A stretch of DNA of 64,000 nucleotides, taken from the NCBI RefSeq assembly GCF_016031635.1, contig NZ_JACEGD010000027.1, forward strand, positions 1 through 64,000, read 5' to 3'. This DNA comes from Bradyrhizobium diversitatis. Its GTDB lineage: Bacteria > Pseudomonadota > Alphaproteobacteria > Rhizobiales > Xanthobacteraceae. A model generated the notes under the pieces. The model did no database searches. It was not told the origin of the DNA and worked only from the letters and a program-made list of their open reading frames with translations. This document shows positions 32,429-41,604 of this stretch, piece after piece. Positions within the stretch are counted from its first letter, which is position 1. Each line of letters starts with the position of its first letter. A program made the position numbers and the translations under genes.

Positions 32429-33733
32429 ATGACGTTTTCCAGCATCTTCGCGCAGTTCGTCGCGTTCATCGGCGGCATCGCGCTGCAATGGCGAAAACTG
32501 TCGGGCACGGAGCCCGCACCTGCCTGGGGCGAGAAGCCGGCCATTCCCGAGGCGAAACCGCAAGGCGCGATCCCGACCTTGAAGATGCCAACCGCACGCG
32601 GCTGGCGCGAGGGCCAGAAGCCCACGGTCGCGCCCGGGCTCAAGGTCAATGCGTTCGCGACCGGCCTCGACCATCCGCGCTGGATCGAGGTGCTGCCCAA
32701 TGGCGACGTGCTGATCGCGGAAGCAACGCAGATCGCCGGTCCCCCGCGCTCCATGTTCCACTATGCCATGCAGGCGACGATGCGGCGTGCCGCGGCGCTC
32801 GGCGTTTCCGCCAACCGCATCACGCTGCTGCGCGACAAGGACGGCGACGGCGTCGCCGAAGTTCGCGGCGCCTTCATGGAGAATCTCAGCCAGCCCTTCG
32901 GCATGGCGCTGGTCGGCGACACCTTCTATGTCGGCAACACCGACGGCGTGATGGCGTTTCCCTACGCCGCGAACGCCGACCGCATCACCGCCCCGGGCAC
33001 GCGGCTCACCACGTTCAAGCCGGGCGGACACTGGACGCGCAGTCTTCTGGCAAGCCCCGACGGCAAGAAGCTCTATGCCGGCGTCGGCTCGCTCAGCAAC
33101 ATCGCCGAGATGGGCATGGAGGTCGAGGAAGGCCGCGCCGCGGTCTACGAGCTCGACCTCGTCGCCGGCACGCATCGGATTTTTGGTGCCGGCCTGCGCA
33201 ACCCGGTTGGATTGGCATGGGAGCCGAACACGAATGCGCTCTGGACCGTCGTCAACGAGCGCGACGGCCTCGGCGACGAGACCCCGCCCGATTATCTCAC
33301 TTCGGTGCGCGACGGAGGCTTCTACGGCTGGCCTTATTGCTATTGGGGCAGGACGGTGGACGACCGCGTGCCACAGGATCCGGCGATGGTCGCCAAGGCG
33401 ATTCAACCGGACTATGCGCTCGGCGGCCACACGGCTTCGCTCGGCCTGTGCTGGATGCCCGCGGGCACCCTGCCCGGCTTCGGAGACGGCATGGTGATCG
33501 GCCAGCACGGCTCGTGGAATCGCAGCAAGCTGTCCGGCTACAAGCTGGTGTTCATCCCGTTCGTGAACGGCAAGCCCTCCGGCCCCGGTCGCGACATCCT
33601 GTCGGGCTTCCTGTCTCCGGACGAGAAGGAATCCTACGGCCGTCCGGTTGGCGTCGCGATCGGGCCGGACAAGAAGTCGCTGCTGATGGCGGACGACGTC
33701 GGCAACGTGATCTGGCGCGTGACGGGGGCGTAA
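32429..33733 (+). CDS. PQQ-dependent sugar dehydrogenase, sorbosone-dehydrogenase type
   Basis: A 434-residue protein. Residues 1 to about 25 form a hydrophobic leader (FSSIFAQFVAFIGGIAL) that may be an uncleaved anchor or signal. The rest is a six-bladed propeller of the soluble glucose/L-sorbosone dehydrogenase group: FATGLDHPRWIEVLPNGDVL, DKDGDGVAEVRGAF, then VGNTDGVMAFPY and GQHGSWNRSKLSGYK near the C-terminus. Such enzymes oxidise sugars or aldehydes in the periplasm using PQQ. No pqq genes are in the window. AGGGG six bases before the ATG supports the start. Confidence 0.88.
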   Translation: MTFSSIFAQFVAFIGGIALQWRKLSGTEPAPAWGEKPAIPEAKPQGAIPTLKMPTARGWREGQKPTVAPGLKVNAFATGLDHPRWIEVLPNGDVLIAEATQIAGPPRSMFHYAMQATMRRAAALGVSANRITLLRDKDGDGVAEVRGAFMENLSQPFGMALVGDTFYVGNTDGVMAFPYAANADRITAPGTRLTTFKPGGHWTRSLLASPDGKKLYAGVGSLSNIAEMGMEVEEGRAAVYELDLVAGTHRIFGAGLRNPVGLAWEPNTNALWTVVNERDGLGDETPPDYLTSVRDGGFYGWPYCYWGRTVDDRVPQDPAMVAKAIQPDYALGGHTASLGLCWMPAGTLPGFGDGMVIGQHGSWNRSKLSGYKLVFIPFVNGKPSGPGRDILSGFLSPDEKESYGRPVGVAIGPDKKSLLMADDVGNVIWRVTGA

Positions 33734-33759
33734 GTAGGCGCTACGGCGCATATGCGTTC

Positions 33760-33891
33760 CGTCATCCTGCGGTGCGAGTGATGGGGCGCTCAGCGCCCCA
33801 ATCGGGAGCCTCGAAGGATGAACGGCCGAGATGCAGACGGGCCGTCGCCCTTCGAGGCTCGCCGAAGAGGCGAGCACCTCAGGGTGGCGGG
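33760..33891. repeat. Multi-hairpin intergenic repeat (BIME-like)
   Basis: Several nested stems: GGGGCGCT-C-AGCGCCCC (33783-33799), GCCTCGAAGG (33808-33817) with CCTTCGAGGC (33849-33858), and outer arms GTCATCCTGCGGTGC and GCACCTCAGGGTGGC. It shares a 16-base block with the copy at 31895-31989. It lies between the sugar dehydrogenase and the convergent aspartate dehydrogenase gene. Confidence 0.8.
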
Positions 33892-33932
33892 GATAGAGCG
33901 CGCCACGTCTGGACTAGTTAAGCCTCAACCCG

Positions 33933-34757
33933 TCACGTCCCCACGCACAGCGTGGCGCGCTGCTTGCGGAGCAGCGCGATCACCGACAGCGCCGTGATCA
34001 GGCCGGTCTTGGGATTATCGGATGGGATGTTCTCGATCGACATCGAAAACCGTGCCGAATCCGCCTCGACCTCGATGCGGTGAACGTTGCGCGTCACGGT
34101 CGGGTCGGCCCAGATCTGCACCATCGTGCGGTCGGGCCCGACGCCCGCGAGCGACAGCGCAACCGCGACGTTGAGATTGGCCGGAAAGCCCTTCGCGGCC
34201 TCGCGCGCCGTGCCTTCGAACAGCTTGAGCGGCTCGCGCAGATTGTCGATGTCGATATTGTTCTGCACGATGAACGGCGCGCCCTTCAGCCCATCGATCG
34301 GCTTGCGCGTCACCATCTTCACCGAATGGATGGTGCCGACCGCGGCGGCGTTCACGGCATCGAGCCCGATCAGTGCGCCGGTCGGCACGAGGATGCGGCC
34401 GCCATTGGCGCGGGCGAGATCGACGAGATCGAAATTGTCGAGCAGTCCGCCGACACTGACGACGACCGCGGCCTTGCCGCGCTTCACCGCGGGCTCGACG
34501 ATCGCGCGCAGCTGACTGCTCGGCGCGCACTCGACCACGATATCGGCGGCATCGCCGAGCTGGTCGAGAGACAGAACCTGCGGCGGACGATTCAGGCCGT
34601 CAAGGAAAGCCTGATGCTTGGCGGGATCACGCACAGCGACGGCGGACAGCGCCAGTCCTTCGATGCCGTGGTCGAGCGCGGTCGCGATCTTGGTGCCGAT
34701 CGAGCCCAGCCCTGCAATGGCAACCCGCAACTCACTCTGGCCCCTCTGATCGGTCAT
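33933..34757 (-). CDS. Aspartate dehydrogenase (NadX-like)
   Basis: About 274 residues. The Rossmann loop is VAIAGLGSIGTKIATAL. The C-terminal aspartate dehydrogenase domain shows GRILVPTGALIGLDAVNAA and AKGFPANLNVAVALSLAG, with the PANLNVA motif of the family. It converts L-aspartate to iminoaspartate (NAD synthesis) or the reverse. The ATG at 34757 gives a usual N-terminus; the frame is open to 34799. It is divergent from the tartrate dehydrogenase gene, suggesting shared control of dicarboxylate metabolism. Assignment of substrate rests on family only. Confidence 0.87.
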   Translation of the reverse strand: MTDQRGQSELRVAIAGLGSIGTKIATALDHGIEGLALSAVAVRDPAKHQAFLDGLNRPPQVLSLDQLGDAADIVVECAPSSQLRAIVEPAVKRGKAAVVVSVGGLLDNFDLVDLARANGGRILVPTGALIGLDAVNAAAVGTIHSVKMVTRKPIDGLKGAPFIVQNNIDIDNLREPLKLFEGTAREAAKGFPANLNVAVALSLAGVGPDRTMVQIWADPTVTRNVHRIEVEADSARFSMSIENIPSDNPKTGLITALSVIALLRKQRATLCVGT

Positions 34758-34905
34758 CGCATCCCACTTTCCCACCGGATTGATGTCATAGCGTATCATT
34801 TTCGGTATAAGCCAGCGTCAATTGAATTGGCCCTGCGGCCGGCAAGGACTCGCTGCCGCCCGGACCGTGATCCTCGCCGCAATCTCACTGATACGGAGCA
34901 TTCCC

Positions 34906-35979
34906 ATGCGCACCCATTCGATCGCAGCCATCCCCGCCGACGGCATCGGGCCCGAGGTGATCTCGGCCGGTGTCCGCGTGCTGGAGGCTCTGGCAAAGCG
35001 CAGCGGCGATCTCGCCTTCAACGTCACCACGTTCGACTGGGGCTCGGACTATTACAAGAAGCACGGCGTGATGATGCCGGCCGACGGCCTCACCGAGCTG
35101 AAGAAGTTCGACGCGATCTATTTCGGCGCGGTCGGCGCCCCTGACGTGCCCGACCACATCACGCTGTGGGGCCTGCGGCTGCCGATCTGCCAGGGCTTCG
35201 ACCAATACGCCAATGTACGGCCGACAAAAATCCTGCCGGGCGTCGCTTCGCCGCTGCGCAATGTCGGCGTCGGCGATCTCGACTGGGTGATTGTGCGCGA
35301 GAACTCGGAAGGCGAATATGCCGGCATGGGCGGCCGCGCCCACAGGGGCCTGCCGGAGGAGGTCGGCACGGAAGTGGCGGTTTTCACCCGCGTCGGCGTG
35401 ACGCGGATCATGCGCTACGCGTTCCAGCTTGCGCAGTCGCGTCCGCGCAAGCTGCTGACCGTCGTGACCAAGTCGAACGCGCAGCGCCATGGCATGGTGA
35501 TGTGGGACGAGATCGCGGCCGAAATTGCCGGTGAATTCCCCGACGTCAGCTGGAACAAGATGCTGGTCGACGCCATGACTGTGCGCATGACGCTGCATCC
35601 AAGGAGCCTCGACACCATCGTGGCGACCAATCTCCACGCCGACATCCTCTCCGATCTCGCCGGTGCGCTGGCAGGAAGCCTCGGCGTTGCGCCGACCGGC
35701 AACATCGATCCGCAGCGCCGCTTCCCCTCGATGTTCGAGCCCATCCACGGCTCGGCCTTCGACATCACCGGCAAGGGCATCGCCAACCCGGTCGCGACGT
35801 TCTGGACCGGCGCGCAGATGCTCGAGCATCTCGGCGAGAAGGATGCCGCCTCGAGGCTGATGGCGGCCGTCGAACGCGTCTGCGCGGCCGGCGTGCTGAC
35901 GCCGGATGTCGGGGGCAAGGCGACTACCAAGGAAGTGACCGATGCCGTGATCGACGCGATCAACGGATCGAATGTGTAG
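34906..35979 (+). CDS. Tartrate dehydrogenase/decarboxylase (isopropylmalate dehydrogenase family)
   Basis: A 357-residue enzyme of the beta-decarboxylating dehydrogenase family. Visible marks are AAIPADGIGPEVISAGVRVL, LWGLRLPICQGFDQYANVRP, the metal-site region VDAMTVRMTLHP with NLHADILSDLAGALAGSLG, and the NAD loop EPIHGSAFDITGKGIANP. The LWGLRLP block points to tartrate dehydrogenase rather than LeuB. It oxidises tartrate or D-malate with NAD and a divalent metal. GGAG seven bases before the ATG at 34906 fixes the start. A repeat hairpin follows the gene. Confidence 0.9.
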   Translation: MRTHSIAAIPADGIGPEVISAGVRVLEALAKRSGDLAFNVTTFDWGSDYYKKHGVMMPADGLTELKKFDAIYFGAVGAPDVPDHITLWGLRLPICQGFDQYANVRPTKILPGVASPLRNVGVGDLDWVIVRENSEGEYAGMGGRAHRGLPEEVGTEVAVFTRVGVTRIMRYAFQLAQSRPRKLLTVVTKSNAQRHGMVMWDEIAAEIAGEFPDVSWNKMLVDAMTVRMTLHPRSLDTIVATNLHADILSDLAGALAGSLGVAPTGNIDPQRRFPSMFEPIHGSAFDITGKGIANPVATFWTGAQMLEHLGEKDAASRLMAAVERVCAAGVLTPDVGGKATTKEVTDAVIDAINGSNV

Positions 35980-36008
35980 GCAAGCTGGTGCCAGGACGCC
36001 AGTGTGCT

Positions 36009-36034
36009 CCCTCGCCCCGCTTGCGGGGAGAGAT
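36009..36034. repeat. Short hairpin repeat related to the helicase insert
   Basis: CTCGCCCCGC-TT-GCGGGGAGAG (36011-36032) has a 10-base stem with one mismatch. It matches the first hairpin of the repeat found inside the helicase gene (CTCTCCCCGC-GT-GCGGGGAGAG), so it is probably a remnant of the same family in its usual intergenic setting. Confidence 0.7.
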
Positions 36035-36041
36035 GAAGGAG

Positions 36042-36989
36042 CTACTTCTTCCCTGCCGCCGGCGCTGGCGGTGGCAGTGCCATCGCGGCGGTCGGCTCCG
36101 GCGGCGTCAGGTGACGCGGTACGATGATGGTCTGGCCCGGCGTGAGCTGCGCGTTCTCCGGCAATGAATTGCTCTGCGCGAGCGTCCACAGCGGCACGCG
36201 ATTGGCTGCGGCGATGCTTTCCATGGTGTCGCCGCGGCGCACCGGCACCCGCACGCCGCTGTCCCACAATTCGACCAGCGCGTCCGCCGGCACCAGATAG
36301 CGCAGCGGCACGGCATCGGCCTGGGCTTGCGGCGGGATGCGCGGGAGCTGCGTCACCATCTCGACGATCTGGCGGTGGATGTCGTCGGACTTCTCGATGT
36401 TGATGTGGCTGACGCGCGAGTTTTCCTTCAGGTCGTAGCTCGCATAATGGCCGCGAAAGCCGGGCACGGCCACGACGTCGCCGCCGCCGAGCACGCTGTC
36501 GGAGAGGAAGATGTTGATGAAGCGCTCGACGTTGAGCGGCACGTCGCCGGTCGCATGCGCAGGATCGATGACGATGACGAGGCTGATCGGGATGTTCTCC
36601 TTGGCCGCCATCTCGGAGATGACGATCGAGCACAGGCCGCCCATGGAGTGGCCGATCAGCACGATCGGCGCCGGCGATTCCTTGTAGCTGGAGATCGCGC
36701 GATCGCCGATCCACCGGCAGATGGTGAATTCGTAGACGCTGGCCGAGAAGCCAGCCTTGGTCAGTTTCTCTTCGAGCCGATCCATGCCGGTCGAGAAGAT
36801 CGGACCCATGGCGCCGCGGAACAGGTAGATTTTTGGCGGCGGCAATGGCTCGAACGGCGCAGGCGGCGGCGCCGCGGCGGGAGCGGCCGCAGTGGTCTTG
36901 GACTTGGCTGGTGTGGCAGCGGCCGTGCCGGTGCCGAAGGCGAGCAGCGCAATCGCTGCCAGCGCGACGATTCGCCTTGGATCAAGCAT
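36042..36989 (-). CDS. Secreted alpha/beta hydrolase with C-terminal LysM
   Basis: A 315-residue protein. A signal peptide covers about 1-25 (RRIVALAAIALLAFGTGTAAA), followed by a Pro/Ala-rich linker. The hydrolase domain (about 50-215) has YLFRGAMGPIFSTGMDRL and the nucleophile motif IGHSMGG. A LysM domain follows (about 250-295: VPVRRGDTMESIAAANRV, then TPGQTIIVP), which binds peptidoglycan, so the enzyme probably sits at the cell wall. The start at 36989 places the signal peptide first; the frame is open to 37097. A paralog without LysM lies at 39679-40398. The substrate is unknown, perhaps a lipid or ester in the envelope. Confidence 0.88.
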   Translation of the reverse strand: MLDPRRIVALAAIALLAFGTGTAAATPAKSKTTAAAPAAAPPPAPFEPLPPPKIYLFRGAMGPIFSTGMDRLEEKLTKAGFSASVYEFTICRWIGDRAISSYKESPAPIVLIGHSMGGLCSIVISEMAAKENIPISLVIVIDPAHATGDVPLNVERFINIFLSDSVLGGGDVVAVPGFRGHYASYDLKENSRVSHINIEKSDDIHRQIVEMVTQLPRIPPQAQADAVPLRYLVPADALVELWDSGVRVPVRRGDTMESIAAANRVPLWTLAQSNSLPENAQLTPGQTIIVPRHLTPPEPTAAMALPPPAPAAGKK

Positions 36990-37104
36990 CAATCCAGCAG
37001 TCCCACTACAGGAGGCAGAGGCTCCCCCGGCGCGCTTAGTGACCGCCGATTGGGTGGAATTTGGGGCACGGAACCGGGACCGTGACGCCCGCGGCATCGT
37101 GGCA

Positions 37105-37500
37105 TCATTGGAGGGAACCGACTTGATTGAAGGGTGTCCATGCCTCGGCTTCGCAGGCCTCGAGAATTACCGAAGTCTGGACACCCTTGTAGGTATCATC
37201 GTCGAAAAAGACCGAATAGGCGGGGCGCCTGCTGGCTGATGGGCCACTCTGCCTCAGGCAGACGAAATACGATCCCGGCCCGTGGTCGGAATGGCGGACG
37301 GCAGATGTCTCCAGTCCCCCGCTCAGCTTGGCTTCGGCAGCCGCTTTCGTGACGCCGTCTTTCACCGCCTTGGCACTGGGCGGCTGCGGAGGTTGATACG
37401 CCGGAGGAAGATCGAAGCTCGACCCGCAGCCCGCCAGCAACAGTGTCAAGACCGCGGACAAGGCCGCCGCGCTCGATACGCGCCTCATCTTGGGCCTCAT
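37105..37500 (-). CDS. Small lipoprotein, 131 residues
   Basis: The ATG at 37500 gives MRPKMRRVSSAAALSAVLTL followed by LLAGC, a clear lipobox, so the protein is lipidated. The mature part is Pro-rich at first (PPAYQPPQPPSAK), then SYFVCLRQSG and PAYSVFFDDDTYKG. A ProPro-rich linker with a small folded domain would fit. No family is recognised. Its start overlaps the stop of the upstream gene (ATGA), so the two are coupled. The frame continues to 37644, but the lipobox decides the start. Confidence 0.8.
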   Translation of the reverse strand: MRPKMRRVSSAAALSAVLTLLLAGCGSSFDLPPAYQPPQPPSAKAVKDGVTKAAAEAKLSGGLETSAVRHSDHGPGSYFVCLRQSGPSASRRPAYSVFFDDDTYKGVQTSVILEACEAEAWTPFNQVGSLQ

Positions 37501-37742
37501 CCTTGGGTCAGAAAGAGATAGAAGCAGCCCGCGACCGTGGGCAGGAACGCAACCACGGTCGCCATCCAGAAGCCGGATTCCAGGATCGAATCCTGGTCGT
37601 CCGTCTCGCCGGCCGAACGACGATCCGCGTTGGTTCGGCTCCACACCTCATCGGCCGTGAACAGGGGCGCGCTCGTCGCGTACACGCGCGCATCGGCGCG
37701 CGCTGCATCTTGGCGCAAGGGACGGATCGTTGCTTGGGTCAT
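37497..37742 (-). CDS. Small single-span membrane protein, 81 residues
   Basis: The product starts MTQATIRPLRQDAARADARV, is hydrophilic for about 58 residues, then has one C-terminal span (MATVVAFLPTVAGCFYLFLT). It would be tail-anchored in the inner membrane. No domain is recognised. It is coupled by ATGA overlap to the lipoprotein gene and lies 63 bases after the DUF3313 gene on the same strand, so the three likely form one operon. Confidence 0.7.
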   Translation of the reverse strand: MTQATIRPLRQDAARADARVYATSAPLFTADEVWSRTNADRRSAGETDDQDSILESGFWMATVVAFLPTVAGCFYLFLTQG

Positions 37743-37805
37743 GTCATCTACTCTGGTGAGCCACGAATGTTGTTGAAGTCGGATGTGACGGCAACCGCAT
37801 CCGGA

Positions 37806-38687
37806 TCATTGCGTGAGCGTCTGCTCTGGATTCGCCTGGGTTGCCGGGGCCGGATTCCCGGTCGGACTGGCCTCGGCGCCGGAATCCGTCCAGGCCGGCG
37901 GCAGGCCGAGCCCCTGCCCCGCGAAGCCGGTGATGCCGGGAAACCGCCCGAACGCCTCGCACGCGACATATTTGGGAGCGCCGCCGAACCGCACGGGGAT
38001 GCTGTCCATCGGAGGCAGCGCAGGGATGCCGCCGAACGGCGACTCTCCGGTCGCAACCAGCTTGGCGAAGTCGGCGCCGAAATCGGCAGCGAGATCGTAC
38101 GCATCGCCCTCGTTGGCGACCCGCGGAGAATTCGTGATGGAGTTGGCGCTCCGCCCCCAGACCATGGCCGCCTTCTGAAATCCAGCGAAGTCGCGCGCCT
38201 CCGCCTCGACCGACAGGCTGCCGAGCCCGACCGGGAGTCGCGGCACCGGCACAGGTACGCCGGGCAGCGCAACGGTCTTGGCGATCGACAGCGCTTTCGA
38301 CGCGCCCGAGGCGGTCGGGCTGGTCGGCGCAGCATGCGTCACCGTCGCCTGCACCGTGAGGTCGGCATCATCATCGGCGGCAACGATGCGGAAGCGCTCG
38401 CTCAGGCGTAGACAAAGCTCGCGGCTGACGGCATTTGCGACCAGGCGCCGCTCCTTTTCGTTCAACGCGACGTCGGAACGCGCGGGAAAGACCGTCGTCG
38501 CGATCCGGATCGTCTTCGCCGCCAGCAAATCCTTCTTGTTCACGCGGATCTGCGATCGCGTCACCAGCCCATTCGCATCCGACATCCGGTCGTAGCTCCT
38601 GAGCAAGCCGCCCCGTTCGAGCGGCGCGGTCGCGCAACCGCCGATCGCGAGCGTGACAGACACCAGTGTCACCCATCGAACGCGCAT
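37806..38687 (-). CDS. DUF3313-like lipoprotein
   Basis: A 293-residue protein. RVRWVTLVSVTLAIGGC is a lipoprotein signal with the lipobox IGGC. The mature part, RSYDRMSDANGLVTRSQIRVNK, then VSRELCLRLSERFRIVAADDDADLT split over two blocks, follows the DUF3313 pattern. The C-terminus is Pro-rich. Members are outer-membrane-attached proteins of unknown function. The ATG at 38687 is chosen because the signal peptide starts there. It is divergent from a tetR gene with a palindrome between them. Confidence 0.78.
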   Translation of the reverse strand: MRVRWVTLVSVTLAIGGCATAPLERGGLLRSYDRMSDANGLVTRSQIRVNKKDLLAAKTIRIATTVFPARSDVALNEKERRLVANAVSRELCLRLSERFRIVAADDDADLTVQATVTHAAPTSPTASGASKALSIAKTVALPGVPVPVPRLPVGLGSLSVEAEARDFAGFQKAAMVWGRSANSITNSPRVANEGDAYDLAADFGADFAKLVATGESPFGGIPALPPMDSIPVRFGGAPKYVACEAFGRFPGITGFAGQGLGLPPAWTDSGAEASPTGNPAPATQANPEQTLTQ

Positions 38688-38714
38688 GGTTCCGCTCAGG
38701 CCCGGACTCTTTAC

Positions 38715-38730
38715 TAGAGAGATCACTCTA
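38715..38730. promoter_or_regulatory. Palindrome, probable TetR operator
   Basis: TAGAGAGATCACTCTA is a 16-base palindrome broken by one mismatched pair. A second half-site, TAGAGAGTTC on the minus strand, lies at 38776-38785 and matches nine of ten bases. Both lie between the divergent lipoprotein operon and the tetR gene, the usual place for TetR operators. Confidence 0.5.
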
Positions 38731-38849
38731 TTAACATTCTCAACGCCGGTTGCTGCCCGTCAGCATAAATAGATGGAACTCTCTAATTTTGAATTTCTCG
38801 TGACCGACCGGCATGCTAAATTGGGCCTTCACGAAAAGGAGAACGGGCC

Positions 38850-39512
38850 TTGAGGAAGGTGGACCCCGTCAAGCATGAGCGAAAGCGCGGGGAGATCCTC
38901 GACGCGGCGATCCGCTGCTTCACCAGGGACGGCTTCCGCGGCGCCAGCACGACCGACATCTGCACCGAGGCCGGGATCAGTCCGGGGCACCTCTACCACT
39001 ACTTTCCAAGCAAGATCGCGATCATCGAGGCGATGATCGATTTGGGTCTGTGCCGTTCGGCGGAGCGTTTCGAAAAGATTCTCACGGCCACGGACGTGAT
39101 CGAGGCGCTGCTCGCCGACATTGAGGAAACCAGCCTGCGGTTTCGTCCTGCCCAGATCCTCAATCTCGATGGCCTCGCGGAGGCCGCACGCAATCCGGAA
39201 TTCGCCAAGATCATCGAACGGCACACCGAAGCGGTTCGCCGCATGTGGGCCGACTTCCTGCGCCGGGCGCAAAGCCAGGGGCGGGTGGATCCGGGACTGG
39301 ACCCGGAAGCGACGGCGAACATCCTGATCGCGATCATCGACGGATCGCGCGCAATGCCGATCCGCAATCCGAAGCTGGATATCAAGCAGAGCACTGCGCA
39401 TCTGAAGACGATGCTCATCCGCTTCCTGAGCCCGCCCGAAGCCGGGAGCGCAGCGAGCAAGCCCCGCGATCAAAGGGCCAGCCGTCCCCTCACGCTGGTC
39501 AGGAAGCGATAG
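38850..39512 (+). CDS. TetR/AcrR-family regulator
   Basis: A 220-residue repressor. The HTH is RGASTTDICTEAGISPGHLY followed by HYFPSKIAIIEAM. The rest is a helical ligand domain (about 65-200). The start is TTG at 38850, eight bases after AAGGAG. It is divergent from the DUF3313 lipoprotein operon and probably represses it and itself through the palindrome between them. The ligand is unknown. The last 25 residues are basic and may be disordered. Confidence 0.9.
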   Translation: MRKVDPVKHERKRGEILDAAIRCFTRDGFRGASTTDICTEAGISPGHLYHYFPSKIAIIEAMIDLGLCRSAERFEKILTATDVIEALLADIEETSLRFRPAQILNLDGLAEAARNPEFAKIIERHTEAVRRMWADFLRRAQSQGRVDPGLDPEATANILIAIIDGSRAMPIRNPKLDIKQSTAHLKTMLIRFLSPPEAGSAASKPRDQRASRPLTLVRKR

Positions 39513-39519
39513 GGCGTCA

Positions 39520-39678
39520 CTTGCTACAAAGCGCTCTATCCCGCCTTCCAGGACTATTTCTGCAAGCACACGCCGCCGTTCCCTGCGGTCTGGGCAAGAA
39601 CGATCCGTTCTTCCCGACCGCGCTGTTCCCGCGATCGCCGAAGGGTGGCTGCGCGACGAGTCCGTCGCGCAAGGAAGC
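39520..39678 (+). other. Possible remnant of a coding sequence with a frame change
   Basis: Read forward, one frame gives CYKALYPAFQDYFCKHTPPF, and then a shifted frame gives GKNDPFFPTALFPRSPKGGC. Aromatic-rich text of this kind is unusual for chance frames in GC-rich DNA. It could be the decayed remnant of a small gene joined by a frameshift near 39585-39595. There is no start codon or ribosome binding site, and I recognise no family. Low confidence. Confidence 0.25.
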
Positions 39679-40398
39679 TCAGTTCCTGGCGGGAGCGGCC
39701 GCCGCCGCCGAGCGTGCCCGTCGCGGCGTACCGGGTTCGGCGACCGGCGCTGCCGGTGCGCGCGAGCGCATGATGGCAGCATCGATCTCGGCAATGACGC
39801 GACGCTGGATCGCCTCGTTCTTGTCGATCGAGATGTGGCCGACGCCGGTGCCGCGGACGTCGACATTGTCAAGCTTGCCGCGAAAACCCGCAGCGGCCCG
39901 CACCGGCTCACCGGGACCATCGCCGATATAGATGTTGATGTACCGCTCCGCGCCGGTCGAGAGCTTGGTCTTGAACACGGAGTCGAGGCCGATCGCGAGC
40001 TTCACGGGCACGCCGAGCTGATTGAGCTTGGCGATCATGTCCGGCAGCGCCGTCGCTCCGGAGGAATGGCCGACCAGGACGATGGTCTTGAGCCGGCCGG
40101 CCCTGTAGGCGGCCGCCGCTTCATCGGCGAGCGAGGACCAGGACACGAAGTTGGCGACGGTCACCGGGATGCCCTGCGCCTGGAGCCGGGCGCCGATCGT
40201 GTCGAGCCCGAGCGAGAAAATGTTGAGCACGCCACGGAGCAGGTAGACATGCGTGGTTGCCACAGCGGCCTGGCTCGGCGCGGCCTTGGCGGTGGTCGGG
40301 CTGATGGCAACAGCTGACAGCAGGAGCAGGCCCATCGCCCACACACGCAGTGTGGACAATTGGCGGGCGCCGGCGGTGTGACGGCCGTTCGGTCTCAT
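39679..40398 (-). CDS. Secreted alpha/beta hydrolase, paralog without LysM
   Basis: A 239-residue protein with a signal peptide (VWAMGLLLLSAVAISPTTAKA). It parallels the LysM hydrolase at 36042: YLLRGVLNIFSLGLDTI against YLFRGAMGPIFSTGMDRL, VLVGHSSGA against VLIGHSMGG, and AAGFRGKLDNVDVRGTGVGH against VPGFRGHYASYDLKE. The catalytic Ser motif GHSSG is intact. The C-terminus is Ala/Arg-rich and lacks LysM. The ATG at 40398 is preceded by CAGGGAAA. The substrate is unknown. Confidence 0.87.
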   Translation of the reverse strand: MRPNGRHTAGARQLSTLRVWAMGLLLLSAVAISPTTAKAAPSQAAVATTHVYLLRGVLNIFSLGLDTIGARLQAQGIPVTVANFVSWSSLADEAAAAYRAGRLKTIVLVGHSSGATALPDMIAKLNQLGVPVKLAIGLDSVFKTKLSTGAERYINIYIGDGPGEPVRAAAGFRGKLDNVDVRGTGVGHISIDKNEAIQRRVIAEIDAAIMRSRAPAAPVAEPGTPRRARSAAAAAPARN

Positions 40399-40680
40399 CG
40401 ATTTTTTCCCTGGAGACAATACGCTTGGCGATTGGCCGGAATCGTAGCCACGGCCCGCTCGCAGACGCAACAAAGAGACGCGTGAGCGACAATCTTCGCA
40501 GCAAGCCGTGGCCATCGCGCAACACCTGCCCGGAACACTGCCATTGAACGGCCTGTTTTGAGACCATTTTCCTCCGGGGAATTGCGGGCCGATGACTGCG
40601 TTCCTATTTCAGGGCTCCGCCGACCCGCCTTTCCGAGTGGGTCCGGCGTTCCCCTTTCCCTCCCCAGCCCGCCGGCCATC

Positions 40681-41600
<920 letters not shown>

Positions 41601-41604
<4 letters not shown>

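Noticed and set aside
30059..33877. Long minus-strand frames (600 and 671 codons) over epimerase, methyltransferase and sugar dehydrogenase genes
   Set aside because: Antisense shadows; composition is His/Arg/Asp-rich and they cross several real gene borders.
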